Source of the DNA: an uncultured Methylophilaceae bacterium
GTDB taxonomy: Bacteria; Pseudomonadota; Gammaproteobacteria; Burkholderiales; Methylophilaceae
Direction: 5' to 3'
DNA length: 57,450 nt
NCBI GenBank assembly: GCA_903834185.1
Contig: CAILHX010000020.1
Coordinates: 1-57,450 of the forward strand
A program made the translations under genes and the position numbers. Positions 34,827 to 45,621 of the stretch are shown here, in pieces. Position 1 is the stretch's first letter. Every line of letters starts with the position of its first letter. The notes under the pieces were generated by a model. It was not told the DNA's origin. It saw only the letters and a program-made list of their open reading frames with translations, and did not search any database.

Positions 34827-35566
34827 AGTATATCCGCTGGGTATGGCTAGCTGCGGCTCTGCTTCTGCCTTCACTGGCTTTGGCGGAGCAGGGGATTCCT
34901 GCTTTCATCAGTACGCCTGGTGCCGGCGGTGCGGTGAACTATTCGCTATCGCTAGAAACGCTGATCATACTCACTGCGCTGACTTTCATTCCGGCGGCAT
35001 TGATGATGATGACTGCCTTTACGCGTATCGTGATCGTACTGTCACTTATGCGTCAGGCGCTGGGAACCCTGCAATCACCTCCTAATCAGGTCATTGTCGG
35101 TTTATCATTATTCCTGACCCTTTTCGTAATGGGTCCTGTATTCGATAAAATCTATGTGGAAGCTTATCAGCCATTCAAGGAAGATAAGCTCAACATCATG
35201 CAGGCACTGGAAAAAGGGTCTGAGCCGCTCAAGGAATTCATGTTAAGACAAACACGCAAGGAAGATCTGGCCTTGTTTGTCAAGATTTCAAAGTCTCCCC
35301 AGTTGCAAGGTCCGGAAGACGTACCATTGAAAATACTGGTTCCTGCATATACCATCTCTGAACTGAAGACAGCCTTTCAGATAGGATTCATCATTTTTAT
35401 CCCATTCCTGATTATCGACCTTGTGGTTGCCAGCGTACTGATGGCAATGGGGATGATGATGCTATCCCCGGTAACCATTTCGTTTCCGTTCAAGCTCATG
35501 TTGTTCGTACTGGTAGATGGTTGGAGTCTGATCATCGGTTCATTGGTGCAGAGTTTCTACACATGA
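34823..35566 (+). CDS. fliP: Flagellar export-gate protein FliP
   Basis: 247 residues. A cleavable signal peptide ([18 protein letters not shown]) is followed by the conserved FliP body: [34 protein letters not shown]-type region, [20 protein letters not shown], and the Met-rich [20 protein letters not shown] that forms the gasket of the export pore. Five FliP subunits form the gate with FliQ and FliR. Confidence 0.96.
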   Translation: MKYIRWVWLAAALLLPSLALAEQGIPAFISTPGAGGAVNYSLSLETLIILTALTFIPAALMMMTAFTRIVIVLSLMRQALGTLQSPPNQVIVGLSLFLTLFVMGPVFDKIYVEAYQPFKEDKLNIMQALEKGSEPLKEFMLRQTRKEDLALFVKISKSPQLQGPEDVPLKILVPAYTISELKTAFQIGFIIFIPFLIIDLVVASVLMAMGMMMLSPVTISFPFKLMLFVLVDGWSLIIGSLVQSFYT

Positions 35567-35835
35567 TGACCCCCACTTCAGTGCTGACTATCGTCGAGAA
35601 TGCTCTCGAGGTAGGCGCATTGGTGTCGGCACCGATGTTGCTGGCCGCATTAGCGACAGGTTTGGTGGTCAGCCTGTTTCAGGCAGCAACCCAGATCAAT
35701 GAAATGACCCTGTCGTTCATTCCCAAGCTATTGGTGCTGGTAGCGGTTCTTATTATTGGCGGGCCGTGGATGCTAGGCATTATGATGGATTATATGGAAC
35801 GCTTGTTTACCGGCATTCCAAACATGATAGGTTGA
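35566..35835 (+). CDS. fliQ: Flagellar export-gate protein FliQ
   Basis: 89 residues, the exact usual length when started at ATG 35566, which shares a base with the fliP stop. An ATG three bases earlier is possible. Two membrane helices flank the signature GLVVSLFQAATQINEMTLSF, followed by IPKLLVLVAVLIIGGPWML. It wraps the FliPR core of the export gate. Confidence 0.95.
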   Translation: MTPTSVLTIVENALEVGALVSAPMLLAALATGLVVSLFQAATQINEMTLSFIPKLLVLVAVLIIGGPWMLGIMMDYMERLFTGIPNMIG

Positions 35836-35859
35836 GCGTTCTCATTCGGCTTTAGACCC

Positions 35860-36657
35860 ATGTTCAATGTCTCCTCAACGCAAATGTATGCATGGATCGC
35901 TGAATTCTTCTGGCCGTTCTTCCGTATCCTTGCGCTTGTGATGTCTGCTCCCTTGTTTGGTGCCACAGGCGTTCCTCCTGGTGTCAAAATAGGCATTTCC
36001 ATCGTCCTCACCATTATTGTTGCGCCATTACTACCGGCAATGCCCGACATTCAGCCTGCTTCAGCGCAAGGGATGCTGATCATGGCGCAACAGCTACTGA
36101 TAGGATTCACTCTGGGATTCGCTATTCGGCTTGTGTTCACCGCGATGGAAATGGCGGGGCATATTGCAGGATTACAGATGGGATTAGGTTTTGCCACCTT
36201 CTTCGACCCTCAAAACTCAACGCAAGTACCTCTGATGGGGCAGTTTGTCGGGGTGATGACCATGTTGCTGTTTGTGACATTAAACGGGCATCTGATGATG
36301 ATCGCCACACTGGTTGAGAGCTTTAATACTTTGCCGGTTGGCACTTCAATGGCAGGGCAGAGTCTTTTTGCATTGGTGATTTTGGCTAAAAACATCTTTA
36401 GTTGGGGCGTGCAAATGTCATTGCCGGTAGTGGCAGCCCTCACACTGATCAATATCGGACTGGGGGTGCTCACCCGTGCATCACCTCAACTCAATATTTT
36501 CGCGGTTGGCTTCCCACTGACTTTGGGCGCAGGCTTCCTAGTCATGGCAATTTCTGTTCCTTATTTCCTACCTCTGTTCAACGGCATGATGGAGGAGTCA
36601 ATAGATACCATGCTCAGGCTGGCCCAGCCTACGCCCATCACTACCACTGCGCACTAA
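35860..36657 (+). CDS. fliR: Flagellar export-gate protein FliR
   Basis: 265 residues, polytopic. Motifs are FRILALVMSAPLFGATGVPP, AQQLLIGFTLGFAIRLVFTA, EMAGHIAGLQMGLGFATFFD, and GFPLTLGAGFLVMAISVPYF. One FliR completes the FliP5Q4R1 export gate. It is the last flagellar gene in this cluster; flhB and flhA do not follow. Its stop codon lies inside an inverted repeat (GCACTAAAA 36651-36659 with TTTTAGTGC 36671-36679). Confidence 0.95.
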   Translation: MFNVSSTQMYAWIAEFFWPFFRILALVMSAPLFGATGVPPGVKIGISIVLTIIVAPLLPAMPDIQPASAQGMLIMAQQLLIGFTLGFAIRLVFTAMEMAGHIAGLQMGLGFATFFDPQNSTQVPLMGQFVGVMTMLLFVTLNGHLMMIATLVESFNTLPVGTSMAGQSLFALVILAKNIFSWGVQMSLPVVAALTLINIGLGVLTRASPQLNIFAVGFPLTLGAGFLVMAISVPYFLPLFNGMMEESIDTMLRLAQPTPITTTAH

Positions 36658-36679
36658 AACGGGAACACCATTTTAGTGC
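36651..36679 (+). terminator. Hairpin at the fliR stop codon
   Basis: A perfect 9-base stem, GCACTAAAA (36651-36659) with TTTTAGTGC (36671-36679), has an 11-base loop and includes the fliR TAA. A second, smaller dyad with ATTTTTG after it follows at 36683-36702; together they may end the flagellar transcript. Confidence 0.45.
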
Positions 36680-36681
36680 AT

Positions 36682-36698
36682 CGCACTATTAAAGTGCA
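36682..36698 (+). promoter_or_regulatory. NtrC-like enhancer site upstream of amt
   Basis: CGCAC-N7-GTGCA matches the NtrC dyad TGCAC-N7-GTGCA with one mismatch. It is about 55 bases upstream of a sigma-54 -24 box, a normal enhancer distance. A second GTGCA lies at 36676-36680. Confidence 0.55.
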
Positions 36699-36751
36699 TT
36701 TTTGTCCAAACATTATATATGTAATATATTTAAATCAGTAACTTAGCTATA

Positions 36752-36767
36752 TGGCGCAATAGTTGCT
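36752..36767 (+). promoter_or_regulatory. Sigma-54 promoter of amt
   Basis: TGGCGC-AATAG-TTGCT differs from consensus at one base. GG (36753-36754) and GC (36765-36766) are ten bases apart. Transcription from about 36778 leaves a 19-base leader containing CGGAG before the ATG. Confidence 0.75.
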
Positions 36768-36796
36768 TGTTGGTATCCATTTTGTGCGGAGTAACT

Positions 36797-37996
36797 ATGG
36801 AGTCTTATAAATCAGCTTCTGATGCCTTATTCATTATGCTAGGTGCCATCATGGTGCTTGCCATGCATGCCGGGTTCGCTTTTCTTGAAGCCGGTACTGT
36901 GCGTCATAAAAATCAAGTCAATGCATTGGTAAAAATCATGGTGGATTTTTCCGTATCCACCATCGCCTATTTTTTTATTGGTTACGGTATCGCTTATGGC
37001 ATACATTTTTTACACAGCGCGGAAACGTTGGCTGCCAAGAATGGATATGAGCTGGTTAGATTCTTCTTTCTGCTTACTTTCGCTGCCGCGATCCCTGCCA
37101 TCGTCTCCGGGGGCATTGCCGAGCGTACGCGCTTTAACCCGCAGTCGGCAGCGACTTTCATTCTAGTCGGTTTTGTCTACCCATTTTTTGAAGGCATTGC
37201 CTGGAATAATCATTTGGGCATACAGGAATGGCTTAAAGCCAATACAGGGGCGACGTTCCATGATTTTGCCGGTTCGGTGGTTGTACACGCGATGGGCGGA
37301 TGGATCGCTTTAGGTGCGATTATCATGCTCGGAGCACGCATCGGGCGTTATAGCAAGGATGGTCGCCTTCATGCATTTCCGCCATCCAATATCCCCTTCC
37401 TGGCTTTGGGTTCCTGGATACTTACGGTGGGCTGGTTCGGTTTTAACGTGATGTCAGCGCAGAATTTACAGGCGATGTCAGGGCTGGTGGCAATCAACTC
37501 ATTAATGGCGCTGGTTGGCGGCACATTGGCCGCGACCTTGATGGGCAAGAATGACCCTGGTTTTGTGCATAATGGACCGTTGGCAGGTCTGGTGGCGATA
37601 TGCGCAGGGTCAGACGTGATGCATCCGCTGGGAGCCCTGATTACCGGGCTGGTGGCAGGGGGGCTGTTTGTATGGGCGTTCACTCTGGTACAAAACCGCT
37701 GGAAGATAGATGATGTGCTGGGTGTTTGGCCATTGCATGGCCTGTGTGGAACCTGGGGAGGCATCGCTGTCGGTATTTTTGGAACCAAGGCCTGCGGTGG
37801 TTTGGGTGGCGTGACCCTAGGAGCTCAACTGCTGGGTACCCTGCTGGGAGTTACGATTGCCCTGGCGGCCGGGTTTGTTGTTTACGGAACACTAAAGATA
37901 GTTATCGGCATACGCCTGGATGCAGAACAGGAGTTTGAAGGTGCTGATCTGAGCATACATAAGATCAGTGCGACCCCCATGTCCAAGGAAGAATAG
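36797..37996 (+). CDS. amt: Ammonium transporter Amt/MEP/Rh
   Basis: 399 residues from the ATG placed six bases after CGGAG; a TTG start at 36767 falls inside the sigma-54 -12 box and is rejected. About eleven membrane helices. Family motifs are MVLAMHAGFAFLEAGTVRHK, SGGIAERTRFNPQSA, GSVVVHAMGGWIALGAIIM (which holds the first conserved histidine of the pore), and VWPLHGLCGTWGGIAVGIFG with the second. It imports ammonium under nitrogen limitation. Unusually there is no glnK (PII) gene beside it. The sequence begins without a signal peptide. Confidence 0.95.
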   Translation: MESYKSASDALFIMLGAIMVLAMHAGFAFLEAGTVRHKNQVNALVKIMVDFSVSTIAYFFIGYGIAYGIHFLHSAETLAAKNGYELVRFFFLLTFAAAIPAIVSGGIAERTRFNPQSAATFILVGFVYPFFEGIAWNNHLGIQEWLKANTGATFHDFAGSVVVHAMGGWIALGAIIMLGARIGRYSKDGRLHAFPPSNIPFLALGSWILTVGWFGFNVMSAQNLQAMSGLVAINSLMALVGGTLAATLMGKNDPGFVHNGPLAGLVAICAGSDVMHPLGALITGLVAGGLFVWAFTLVQNRWKIDDVLGVWPLHGLCGTWGGIAVGIFGTKACGGLGGVTLGAQLLGTLLGVTIALAAGFVVYGTLKIVIGIRLDAEQEFEGADLSIHKISATPMSKEE

Positions 37997-38023
37997 ATAT
38001 AACTGCTTTTTTAATAAAAGGGC

Positions 38024-39034
38024 CTAATTGCTCTTTTTCATATGTTCGCTATAGAGCTTGACGTTGTTACGTCCGGCATTCTTGGAGTGATACATCGCAG
38101 TGTCTGCATTGACCAGCAAAGTATGCTCATCATCTGCATCTTGAGGGAAAAACGCGATACCGATGCTGGAAGAGATGCTGAGTTTATGACTTGCAATTTC
38201 AAAAGGCTGGTTGAGTGTCTCCAGAATTTTTTCGCCCACGATGACCGCATCCTGTGTTTGATCTATGGTGGGTAACAACACAATAAACTCGTCGCCGCCT
38301 ATTCTCGCCACTGTATCCGATGCTCTGACACTCAACTGTAGCCGCTTCGCCACTTGTTTGAGCAACACATCTCCAATATCATGCCCCAGCGTGTCGTTGA
38401 CCGGCTTGAATTTGTCCAGATCCAGGAACATCAAGGCCAGCGACTTGTTTTCGCGACGGGCTTGAGCCAGAGCCTGTTTGAGGCGGTCATCGATCAGGAT
38501 GCGATTGGGCAATTCGGTGAGTGAATCGTAATGCGCCATCATCCGGATTTTTTGTTCGATGTTTTTACGCTCGGTGATATCTGCATGGGTGCCTATCATG
38601 CGTAGCGGTTTGCCCTCATCATCACGGCTGACAATCATACCGCGAGACAACGCCCACTTGATGCTGCCATCCTTGCATATCACCTGATGTTCGTTGACAT
38701 AGTGATCCGTCTCGCCATCCAGGTATGCCTGTACATCTATTCTCACTCGCTCCCTGTCGTCAGGATGGATACGCTCCTGCCATTGTTTGGATTTGAGCGT
38801 GACATCATCATCAGTGAAACCATACATTTCACAGTAGCGTGGTGAGAACACCACATCATCCGCTTTGACATCCCAATCCCACACGCCGTCACCCGCACCT
38901 TCCAGTGCAAACTTCCAGCGCTCTTCACTGGCGTGGAGCTGTTGCAAAAGCATTGCGAAGCGGTAAGCGAATACGCTGATGACTACGATGAGCAGGACAG
39001 CGATGGCCAAGCCATAATATAACCAAATCGACAT
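38024..39034 (-). CDS. Membrane-anchored PAS-GGDEF diguanylate cyclase
   Basis: 336 residues. One N-terminal membrane helix (YYGLAIAVLLIVVISVFAYR) is followed by a PAS/PAC domain (about 36-158; FALEGAGDGVWDWDV, MIGTHADITERK) and a GGDEF domain. The active-site motif GGDEF is intact at 246-250 and a c-di-GMP product-inhibition site RxxD (Arg237, Asp240) stands five residues before it. It should make cyclic di-GMP in response to a PAS-sensed signal, which would favour sessile life. Neighbours are amt and ispD; the flagellar cluster is two genes away. Confidence 0.93.
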   Translation of the reverse strand: MSIWLYYGLAIAVLLIVVISVFAYRFAMLLQQLHASEERWKFALEGAGDGVWDWDVKADDVVFSPRYCEMYGFTDDDVTLKSKQWQERIHPDDRERVRIDVQAYLDGETDHYVNEHQVICKDGSIKWALSRGMIVSRDDEGKPLRMIGTHADITERKNIEQKIRMMAHYDSLTELPNRILIDDRLKQALAQARRENKSLALMFLDLDKFKPVNDTLGHDIGDVLLKQVAKRLQLSVRASDTVARIGGDEFIVLLPTIDQTQDAVIVGEKILETLNQPFEIASHKLSISSSIGIAFFPQDADDEHTLLVNADTAMYHSKNAGRNNVKLYSEHMKKSN

Positions 39035-39135
39035 GCGTTGATTATCTCATGAATATTTGCTCGAAGCACTCACCAAGGCACTTTACATGAGAGTTTCGGC
39101 AGAATTCGTTATGGTCAACCATGCTATGATTTCTT

Positions 39136-39804
39136 ATGGCTAACAATTACGTACTGATCCCCGCTGCCGGCAACGGCAGCCGCATGGGGACTGCACTTCC
39201 CAAACAGCATCTACCGGTATTAGGCAAGCCCCTCATCCAATATGCGCTGGAGATATTCTGTCATCACCCGAAAGTTACCGAAGTCTATGTGTTGCTGGCA
39301 GCGGAGGATAAGCAAGACTATGCGCTGCCTAAATGCCGAATGATGCATTGTGGTGGAGCAACACGTGCCCAAACCGTACTCAATGCCTTGCAACAACTGC
39401 AATGCGCAGCAGACGATTGGATACTGGTACACGATGCCGTACGGCCATGTATCAACAATGAATTATTGGATCGCTTGTTTACGGAACTGGAATATGACGC
39501 AGTTGGCGGCTTGCTGGCAATGCCGGTAGCAGACACCCTAAAACGCAGCAGCCCCGATCAGCGCGTAGCCAGCACTCAGTCCAGGGCGGATCTGTGGCAG
39601 GCGCAAACGCCGCAGATGTTCCGTTTCGGGCTACTGAAAGACGCGTTGCAGAAGCTGGGTACTGCACTCCCCACCGATGAGGCGCAGGCGATAGAGTTTC
39701 TGGGCCATGCACCCAAATTGGTGATGGGCGACAGCAGCAATTTGAAAGTGACTTATCCGCGAGACCTTGCGCTGGCAGAATTAATTTTGAGAAATAACCT
39801 ATGA
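39136..39804 (+). CDS. ispD: MEP cytidylyltransferase
   Basis: 222 residues. Transfers CMP from CTP to 2-C-methyl-D-erythritol 4-phosphate in the non-mevalonate isoprenoid pathway. The nucleotidyltransferase loop [20 protein letters not shown] opens the protein, with [11 protein letters not shown]-type motif ([14 protein letters not shown]), [20 protein letters not shown] and [18 protein letters not shown]. It overlaps ispF by four bases. A TATGAT box ends six bases before the ATG, and no Shine-Dalgarno is visible. Confidence 0.95.
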   Translation: MANNYVLIPAAGNGSRMGTALPKQHLPVLGKPLIQYALEIFCHHPKVTEVYVLLAAEDKQDYALPKCRMMHCGGATRAQTVLNALQQLQCAADDWILVHDAVRPCINNELLDRLFTELEYDAVGGLLAMPVADTLKRSSPDQRVASTQSRADLWQAQTPQMFRFGLLKDALQKLGTALPTDEAQAIEFLGHAPKLVMGDSSNLKVTYPRDLALAELILRNNL

Positions 39805-40286
39805 TAAGAATCGGACATGGTTTCGATGTACACGCTTTGGTTGAAGGACGGCGCTGTGTGATCGGCGGAGTAGAAATCCCGCACGATAAAGGTCTGGAAG
39901 GGCACTCCGACGCCGATGTTTTATTACACGCGGTGTGCGATGCGCTACTGGGTGCAGCGGCATTGGGAGACATAGGCAAGCATTTTCCCAATACCGACGT
40001 GCGCTATCAGGGTATAGATTCGCGCCAGTTACTGCGTCATGTGGCTGGGCTGCTCAAGCAGCAAGGCTACGTAGTGGTAAATGTGGATGCGACCGTGATC
40101 GCCGAAGCGCCCAAATTGGCCCCTCATATCACGCTAATGTGCAGCCATATCGCAACAGACTTGCATATTGCAGCAGATTGCGTGAACGTCAAAGCCACGA
40201 CTTCAGAACGCTTGGGATTTACAGGACGCGGTGAGGGGATTGCTGCCGAGGCGGTTTGCCTGATAGAGAAAATCCAGCTGGCCTAA
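39801..40286 (+). CDS. ispF: 2-C-methyl-D-erythritol 2,4-cyclodiphosphate synthase
   Basis: 161 residues, normal for this trimeric zinc enzyme. The DxH metal site is in [11 protein letters not shown]. Other signatures are [34 protein letters not shown], and the C-terminal [19 protein letters not shown]. It closes the cyclic diphosphate two steps after IspD. The gene's end meets the convergent Smr gene with a four-base overlap. Confidence 0.96.
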   Translation: MIRIGHGFDVHALVEGRRCVIGGVEIPHDKGLEGHSDADVLLHAVCDALLGAAALGDIGKHFPNTDVRYQGIDSRQLLRHVAGLLKQQGYVVVNVDATVIAEAPKLAPHITLMCSHIATDLHIAADCVNVKATTSERLGFTGRGEGIAAEAVCLIEKIQLA

Positions 40287-40819
40287 CCAGCTTTTAATAA
40301 CACCACCACTGCGCCGCTGCCTCCATCTACCTGCCTGGCTTGACAATAAGCGATCACTTCATCCCGCTGCATCAGCCAGCCTCTCAACTTGTTCTTCAAT
40401 ATAGGCTGCCGGTTCTTGGAGCCCAGGCCTTTACCGTGAATGATGCGTACGCAACGTATGCCGCGTTTTTTGCATTCATTCAGAAACTGCGCGGTATAGG
40501 TGCGCGCTTCTTCCACCAGTAAGCCATGCAGATCGAGCACTTGTTGCGTTACCCAATGACCGCGTCGCAGTTTTTTCAGGATATCGGGTGCATGACCATC
40601 GCGCAGATACAGCAACTCTTCGCCGCTCTCCATTTCTTCAGTGGGAATGTAATCATCCGACAGTGAATCGGCAAGTGCCTGCTGTTCATCCGCGATCAAC
40701 ATCTTAGGTATCGGGCGCGGAGGCGCAGGCCGTAATATGACGCGTTTATCCTTGAGCGTTTTGGCGAGCGGTTTGGCATCCTTCACCGCTTCACGAAACA
40801 GATCCAGATCATCGGCCAT
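40283..40819 (-). CDS. Smr-domain protein
   Basis: 178 residues. A variable, acidic N-terminal region is followed by a C-terminal Smr domain with its two hallmark motifs, [11 protein letters not shown] and [11 protein letters not shown], and the end [12 protein letters not shown]. Free-standing Smr proteins of this SmrA/SmrB (YdaL/YfcN) type cut nucleic acids; E. coli SmrB cleaves mRNA at collided ribosomes. Which of the two this equals I cannot tell. It is followed on the same strand only by the convergent ispF end, with trxB 15 bases upstream. Confidence 0.9.
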   Translation of the reverse strand: MADDLDLFREAVKDAKPLAKTLKDKRVILRPAPPRPIPKMLIADEQQALADSLSDDYIPTEEMESGEELLYLRDGHAPDILKKLRRGHWVTQQVLDLHGLLVEEARTYTAQFLNECKKRGIRCVRIIHGKGLGSKNRQPILKNKLRGWLMQRDEVIAYCQARQVDGGSGAVVVLLKAG

Positions 40820-40834
40820 GATGCTACATGGCCG

Positions 40835-41785
<951 letters not shown>

Positions 41786-41801
41786 TTACTCGAGCTTTCA
41801 A

Positions 41802-41807
41802 ATTATA
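41802..41807 (-). promoter_or_regulatory. Candidate -10 box of trxB
   Basis: Minus-strand TATAAT at plus-strand 41802-41807, ending 16 bases upstream of the trxB ATG. No good -35 is present at the right distance. Confidence 0.4.
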
Positions 41808-41842
41808 AAAAAACAGACAGATTTTAACCGAACGCAGTGATC

Positions 41843-41871
41843 CTGTCAGACCGACTCTGCGCTGGTATAAT
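41843..41871 (+). promoter_or_regulatory. Sigma-70 promoter of ftsK-lolA
   Basis: CTGTCA (41843-41848), a 17-base spacer ending in TGG, and a perfect TATAAT (41866-41871), so the -10 is also of the extended TG type. The ftsK ATG is 40 bases downstream. Confidence 0.7.
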
Positions 41872-41910
41872 TCCATCTTTAAATGGCGTCCAGAATTTAT
41901 TTTTCAACCT

Positions 41911-44202
41911 ATGCTGCTAAATAAAACTCCGCCGGCAAATTCACGTAACGGCAATTCGGAAAGATCCACGGTATTACTGCGTGAAGCCGCATTGTTTGCA
42001 CGCGTGGTAGCAGGTTTATTCCTGGCGGCCATCCTCTACACCTACCATCCGGAAGATCCGGGCTGGTCGCATAGTGCGACGAATAATACAGGTATTCATA
42101 ATTTCGGCGGGACGTTTGGTGCCTGGGTGTCCGATATCATGTTGTATCTTTTTGGTATTTCAGCATGGTGGTGGGTCAGCCTGATATTGATGGGGGCATG
42201 GTGGGCATATAAACGCATAGAGAGCGTGGGTCTGGCGGATCGTCCCTTAGTCCTTTTTCGCTTTTGCGGATTTGCGCTGCTGCTTGTGGCTTCGTGCGCG
42301 CTTGAAGCATCTCATCTAAGGGGGCTGCACGCTTTATTGCCACTGGCTCATGGCGGCATGCTCGGGGTAGCAGTAGATGGGGTGGTGCTGAAAATTCTGG
42401 GTTACGCAGGCGGTACTCTGGCGTTACTTCTGCTATTTGCAGTAGGGTTCAGTCTTTATACGGGATTGTCCTGGCTCGACATCATCGAGCAACTGGGAAC
42501 CGGTATCGAATGGGTGTATGAATTCAGCGTCCGCACATGGCAAGACTGGCAGGATAGAAAAGTAGGCGCAGTGGCAGAGCAACAGCGCGAAGAATATGTA
42601 GAGACAGAGCGCAAGCGTGTAGAAGACCATCCGCCAGTGCAGATCGAAGCGCCGGTGCTGGCAGTTCCCAAGAGCGACCGTATCGAAAAGGAGCGTCAGA
42701 GTCCTCTGTTCCAGGCGCTGCCGGATTCTCCTCTGCCACCGTTGCACTTGCTGGATGAGCCCCAGGGAGTGGTGGAAGTGCAAAGCGCCGAGACTCTGGA
42801 ATTCACCTCGCGCCTGATTGAGCGCAAATTGATGGACTTCAATGTGGAAGTCAAAGTCACCACCGCATTGCCGGGGCCGGTGATCACGCGTTATGAGTTC
42901 GAACCTGCTGCCGGTATCAAGGGCAGTCAGGTCACCAATCTGGCGAAAGATCTGGCGCGTGCTTTGTCAGTCGTCAGCGTGCGTGTGGTGGAAACCATCC
43001 CCGGCAAGAATTGCATGGGGCTGGAGATACCCAATCCCAAACGGCAGACCGTGAGCCTGACGGAAATACTGAGTAGTCAGGCTTATGCCGACATGAATTC
43101 CCCGTTGACTATCGCTCTGGGCAAGGACATCTCGGGAAAGCCGTCGGTGGCGGATCTGGCCAAGATGCCGCATGTGCTGGTGGCAGGTACCACCGGTTCC
43201 GGCAAGTCGGTCGCCATCAACGCCATGATACTCAGCTTGCTGTATAAAGCCGACGCTTCAGTCATCCGCCTGATACTGGTTGACCCCAAGATGCTGGAAC
43301 TATCGGTATACGAAGGCATCCCGCATCTGCTGGCACCGGTGGTGACCGATATGCGTCAAGCCGCCAATGCGCTGAACTGGTGCGTTACCGAGATGGATAA
43401 ACGCTACCGTTTGATGGCCACCTTCGGGGTGCGTAATCTGGCTGGATTCAACCAGAAATTGAAAGAAGCACAAAAAGCGGGTACACCACTGACCAACCCT
43501 TTTTCGTTGACGCCGGAAGCTCCGGAACCGTTGGAGGAGTTGCCGTTGATCGTCGTGGTGATAGACGAATTGGCCGACATGATGATGGTGGTAGGCAAGA
43601 AAGTTGAAGAGCTTATTGCCAGGCTTGCGCAAAAGGCTCGTGCTTCAGGTATCCACCTGATCCTGGCTACACAACGGCCATCGGTGGACGTCATCACCGG
43701 GCTGATCAAAGCCAACATTCCTACCCGCATCGCGTTTCAGGTTTCCAGCAAAATCGATTCACGTACCATACTCGATCAAATGGGAGCGGAAGCATTGCTG
43801 GGGCAGGGTGATATGTTGTATCAGCCCCCAGGTACCGGCTATCCGCTGAGAGTACATGGCGCATTCGTTTCCGATAATGAAGTACATAGAGTGGTGGAAT
43901 ATCTCAAGCAGCAAGGTGGCGAACCCAACTATATCGAAGGTATTTTGACGGGTGGCGATGAGAGCGGCGATAGTGAGGCTGTGGGCGAAAGTGGCTCTGG
44001 TGGCGAAACCGACCCGCTATACGATGAAGCTGTGGCTATCGTTCTTCGGTCGCGTCGCGCCTCTATATCCTCAGTGCAAAGGCATCTGCGTATCGGTTAC
44101 AACCGTGCTGCAAGGCTGATCGAGGATATGGAACGTGCAGGGCTTGTCTCGCCGATGCAATCCAATGGCAACCGCGAAGTACTGGCAGCGTCCAACGAAT
44201 AA
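41911..44202 (+). CDS. ftsK: DNA translocase FtsK
   Basis: 763 residues. Four N-terminal membrane helices (within about 25-190) anchor it at the septum. A short linker is followed by the RecA-like motor with Walker A at about residues 424-436 ([13 protein letters not shown]), Walker [34 protein letters not shown], and the C-terminal gamma winged helix ([20 protein letters not shown]) that reads KOPS. It pumps DNA and activates XerCD at dif. The linker is much shorter than in E. coli (1329 residues), which is common outside enterics. It shares one base with lolA. Confidence 0.95.
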   Translation: MLLNKTPPANSRNGNSERSTVLLREAALFARVVAGLFLAAILYTYHPEDPGWSHSATNNTGIHNFGGTFGAWVSDIMLYLFGISAWWWVSLILMGAWWAYKRIESVGLADRPLVLFRFCGFALLLVASCALEASHLRGLHALLPLAHGGMLGVAVDGVVLKILGYAGGTLALLLLFAVGFSLYTGLSWLDIIEQLGTGIEWVYEFSVRTWQDWQDRKVGAVAEQQREEYVETERKRVEDHPPVQIEAPVLAVPKSDRIEKERQSPLFQALPDSPLPPLHLLDEPQGVVEVQSAETLEFTSRLIERKLMDFNVEVKVTTALPGPVITRYEFEPAAGIKGSQVTNLAKDLARALSVVSVRVVETIPGKNCMGLEIPNPKRQTVSLTEILSSQAYADMNSPLTIALGKDISGKPSVADLAKMPHVLVAGTTGSGKSVAINAMILSLLYKADASVIRLILVDPKMLELSVYEGIPHLLAPVVTDMRQAANALNWCVTEMDKRYRLMATFGVRNLAGFNQKLKEAQKAGTPLTNPFSLTPEAPEPLEELPLIVVVIDELADMMMVVGKKVEELIARLAQKARASGIHLILATQRPSVDVITGLIKANIPTRIAFQVSSKIDSRTILDQMGAEALLGQGDMLYQPPGTGYPLRVHGAFVSDNEVHRVVEYLKQQGGEPNYIEGILTGGDESGDSEAVGESGSGGETDPLYDEAVAIVLRSRRASISSVQRHLRIGYNRAARLIEDMERAGLVSPMQSNGNREVLAASNE

Positions 44203-44837
44203 TGAGTATGACCACTAAACATTGGCTGGTGACGGCATTGCTATTGCCAAATCTATTGCTATTATCAAACCCGGTTCACGCAGACCCGGTCGTGCGTCTC
44301 AGAGCATTTTATGACTCGACGCCATCCATGAAAGCGCAGTTCAAGCAAACCGTCATTGACAGAAACGGACGTAAATTGCAGGAAGTGACGGGCTTGATGC
44401 AATTGCAACGCCCGGGAAAGTTTCGTTGGGACTACAAAACCCCTTATGTGCAACTGATCGTCGGCGATGGGCATAAGGTGTGGATGTATGACCCGGACCT
44501 GAATCAGGTCACGGTGCGCACGCTGGATAAGGTTCTGGGAACCAGCCCTGCCGCTTTGCTGGCGGGTGATCTGGATGTGGAGAAAATATTTGTGTTGAAA
44601 GATGTCGGCAAACAGGGTGACCTGGAATGGGTGCAAGCCACGCCCAAAGATAAAGATAGTGGCTTTGATCATGTACTACTGGGATTTCGTGGCGACCAGC
44701 TTGCTGAAATGGAATTGCACGACAATTTCAGTCAAACCACGGTAATAGAGTTTACTGCTCTGGAAAGAAACCCCAAGCTCTCAACCAAGGCATTTCAATT
44801 CGTCCCTCCGCCCGGTGCCGATGTAGTGGGTGACTAG
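44202..44837 (+). CDS. lolA: Outer-membrane lipoprotein carrier protein LolA
   Basis: 211 residues. A signal peptide (WLVTALLLPNLLLLSNPVHA) precedes the LolA fold: MKAQFKQTVIDRNGRKLQEV, GKFRWDYKTPYVQLIVGDGH, KVWMYDPDLNQVTVRTLD. It ferries lipoproteins from LolCDE to LolB through the periplasm. It starts in the last base of the ftsK stop, and in E. coli it is followed by rarA; here a TPS locus intervenes. Confidence 0.94.
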   Translation: MSMTTKHWLVTALLLPNLLLLSNPVHADPVVRLRAFYDSTPSMKAQFKQTVIDRNGRKLQEVTGLMQLQRPGKFRWDYKTPYVQLIVGDGHKVWMYDPDLNQVTVRTLDKVLGTSPAALLAGDLDVEKIFVLKDVGKQGDLEWVQATPKDKDSGFDHVLLGFRGDQLAEMELHDNFSQTTVIEFTALERNPKLSTKAFQFVPPPGADVVGD

Positions 44838-44841
44838 TAAT

Positions 44842-44873
44842 AAAAAATGCCCACCTCCAGGAAGTGGGCATTT
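44842..44873. terminator. Convergent terminator between lolA and fecR
   Basis: A ten-base stem, AAATGCCCAC (44845... arm) with GTGGGCATTT (44864-44873), and a nine-base loop. The run of six A at 44842-44847 becomes a U-tract on the minus-strand transcript, so it is strongest for the fecR operon. The plus side has only TTT. Confidence 0.75.
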
Positions 44874-44915
44874 ACAGGGTCTTGCCTTAGCTCTAAATCC
44901 TACAAGTCGCAGCCG

Positions 44916-45590
44916 CTATAACACCACGCAATTGCCGCCACCGTTTTTGCCTTTATCCTTATCCTTGGTGCCGACTCCGGGATCCTTGGGCAGGAAGGTG
45001 GGCGGCGTGGAGGAACTGGCGATATGGCCGAACGTACCTGCACTGAAATCCACAGAGCCGCCGGCGTTGGTTGCATTGATGATACCGCTGATCACATTCA
45101 GGTACAGTCCATTGGGCTTGCCTTCGCAGCTATCCTTACACAAAAAGCCGCGCCAATCCGTGCCCCGAATACCAATCGTAGCCGTTTCCGTATTCAATTT
45201 GTAAGCATCACGGTTACCGCGGTGCCCAACCAGGCCGGTCACAGAGCGTAGTCCCCCTTTGAGCAGGCTGAATACGAAGCTGTCACTTTCCGGTTTGGCG
45301 GCATCAAAACCATACTGGTCGATTTTAATGGTTGTTTCGGGTTGTAAAGTCAGCTGACCGCCATCAGTGAATTTGAACAGCGCGTAACTGCCTTTTTGAG
45401 TGGTGATCACTTCACCCTGTTGTACTTCCGAATTCCTGGACAGAATTTGCACACTGCCATCCGCACGCTGCACCGAGACGATGCCGCTGGTGTTCAACAC
45501 CACGGCAGCGCCAGCAGCATATGTGGAAATAGGCAGAACCATCCCCAACGCAGAAATTAACAGAGCATACAAAAGATAGTTTTTCATCAT
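44916..45590 (-). CDS. FecR-domain exported protein (locus 2)
   Basis: 224 residues. A signal peptide (LLYALLISALGMVLPISTYA) is followed by the FecR domain: QGEVITTQKGSYALFKFTDG, FSLLKGGLRSVTGLVGHRGN, and TATIGIRGTDWRG. It is a close paralogue of the protein at 2733-3476, with long nearly identical stretches. The C-terminal tail is Gly/Lys/Asp-rich (KDKDKGKNGGGN) and ends NCVVL. Cysteines are an internal pair (LCKDSC) and that single C-terminal one. It is the last gene of the minus-strand tpsB-tpsA-fecR group, 31 bases from tpsA, and is followed by a strong terminator. Confidence 0.87.
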   Translation of the reverse strand: MMKNYLLYALLISALGMVLPISTYAAGAAVVLNTSGIVSVQRADGSVQILSRNSEVQQGEVITTQKGSYALFKFTDGGQLTLQPETTIKIDQYGFDAAKPESDSFVFSLLKGGLRSVTGLVGHRGNRDAYKLNTETATIGIRGTDWRGFLCKDSCEGKPNGLYLNVISGIINATNAGGSVDFSAGTFGHIASSSTPPTFLPKDPGVGTKDKDKGKNGGGNCVVL

Positions 45591-45621
45591 GTCATCCCAT
45601 TTTTAAATTGTTAAGGACAAA

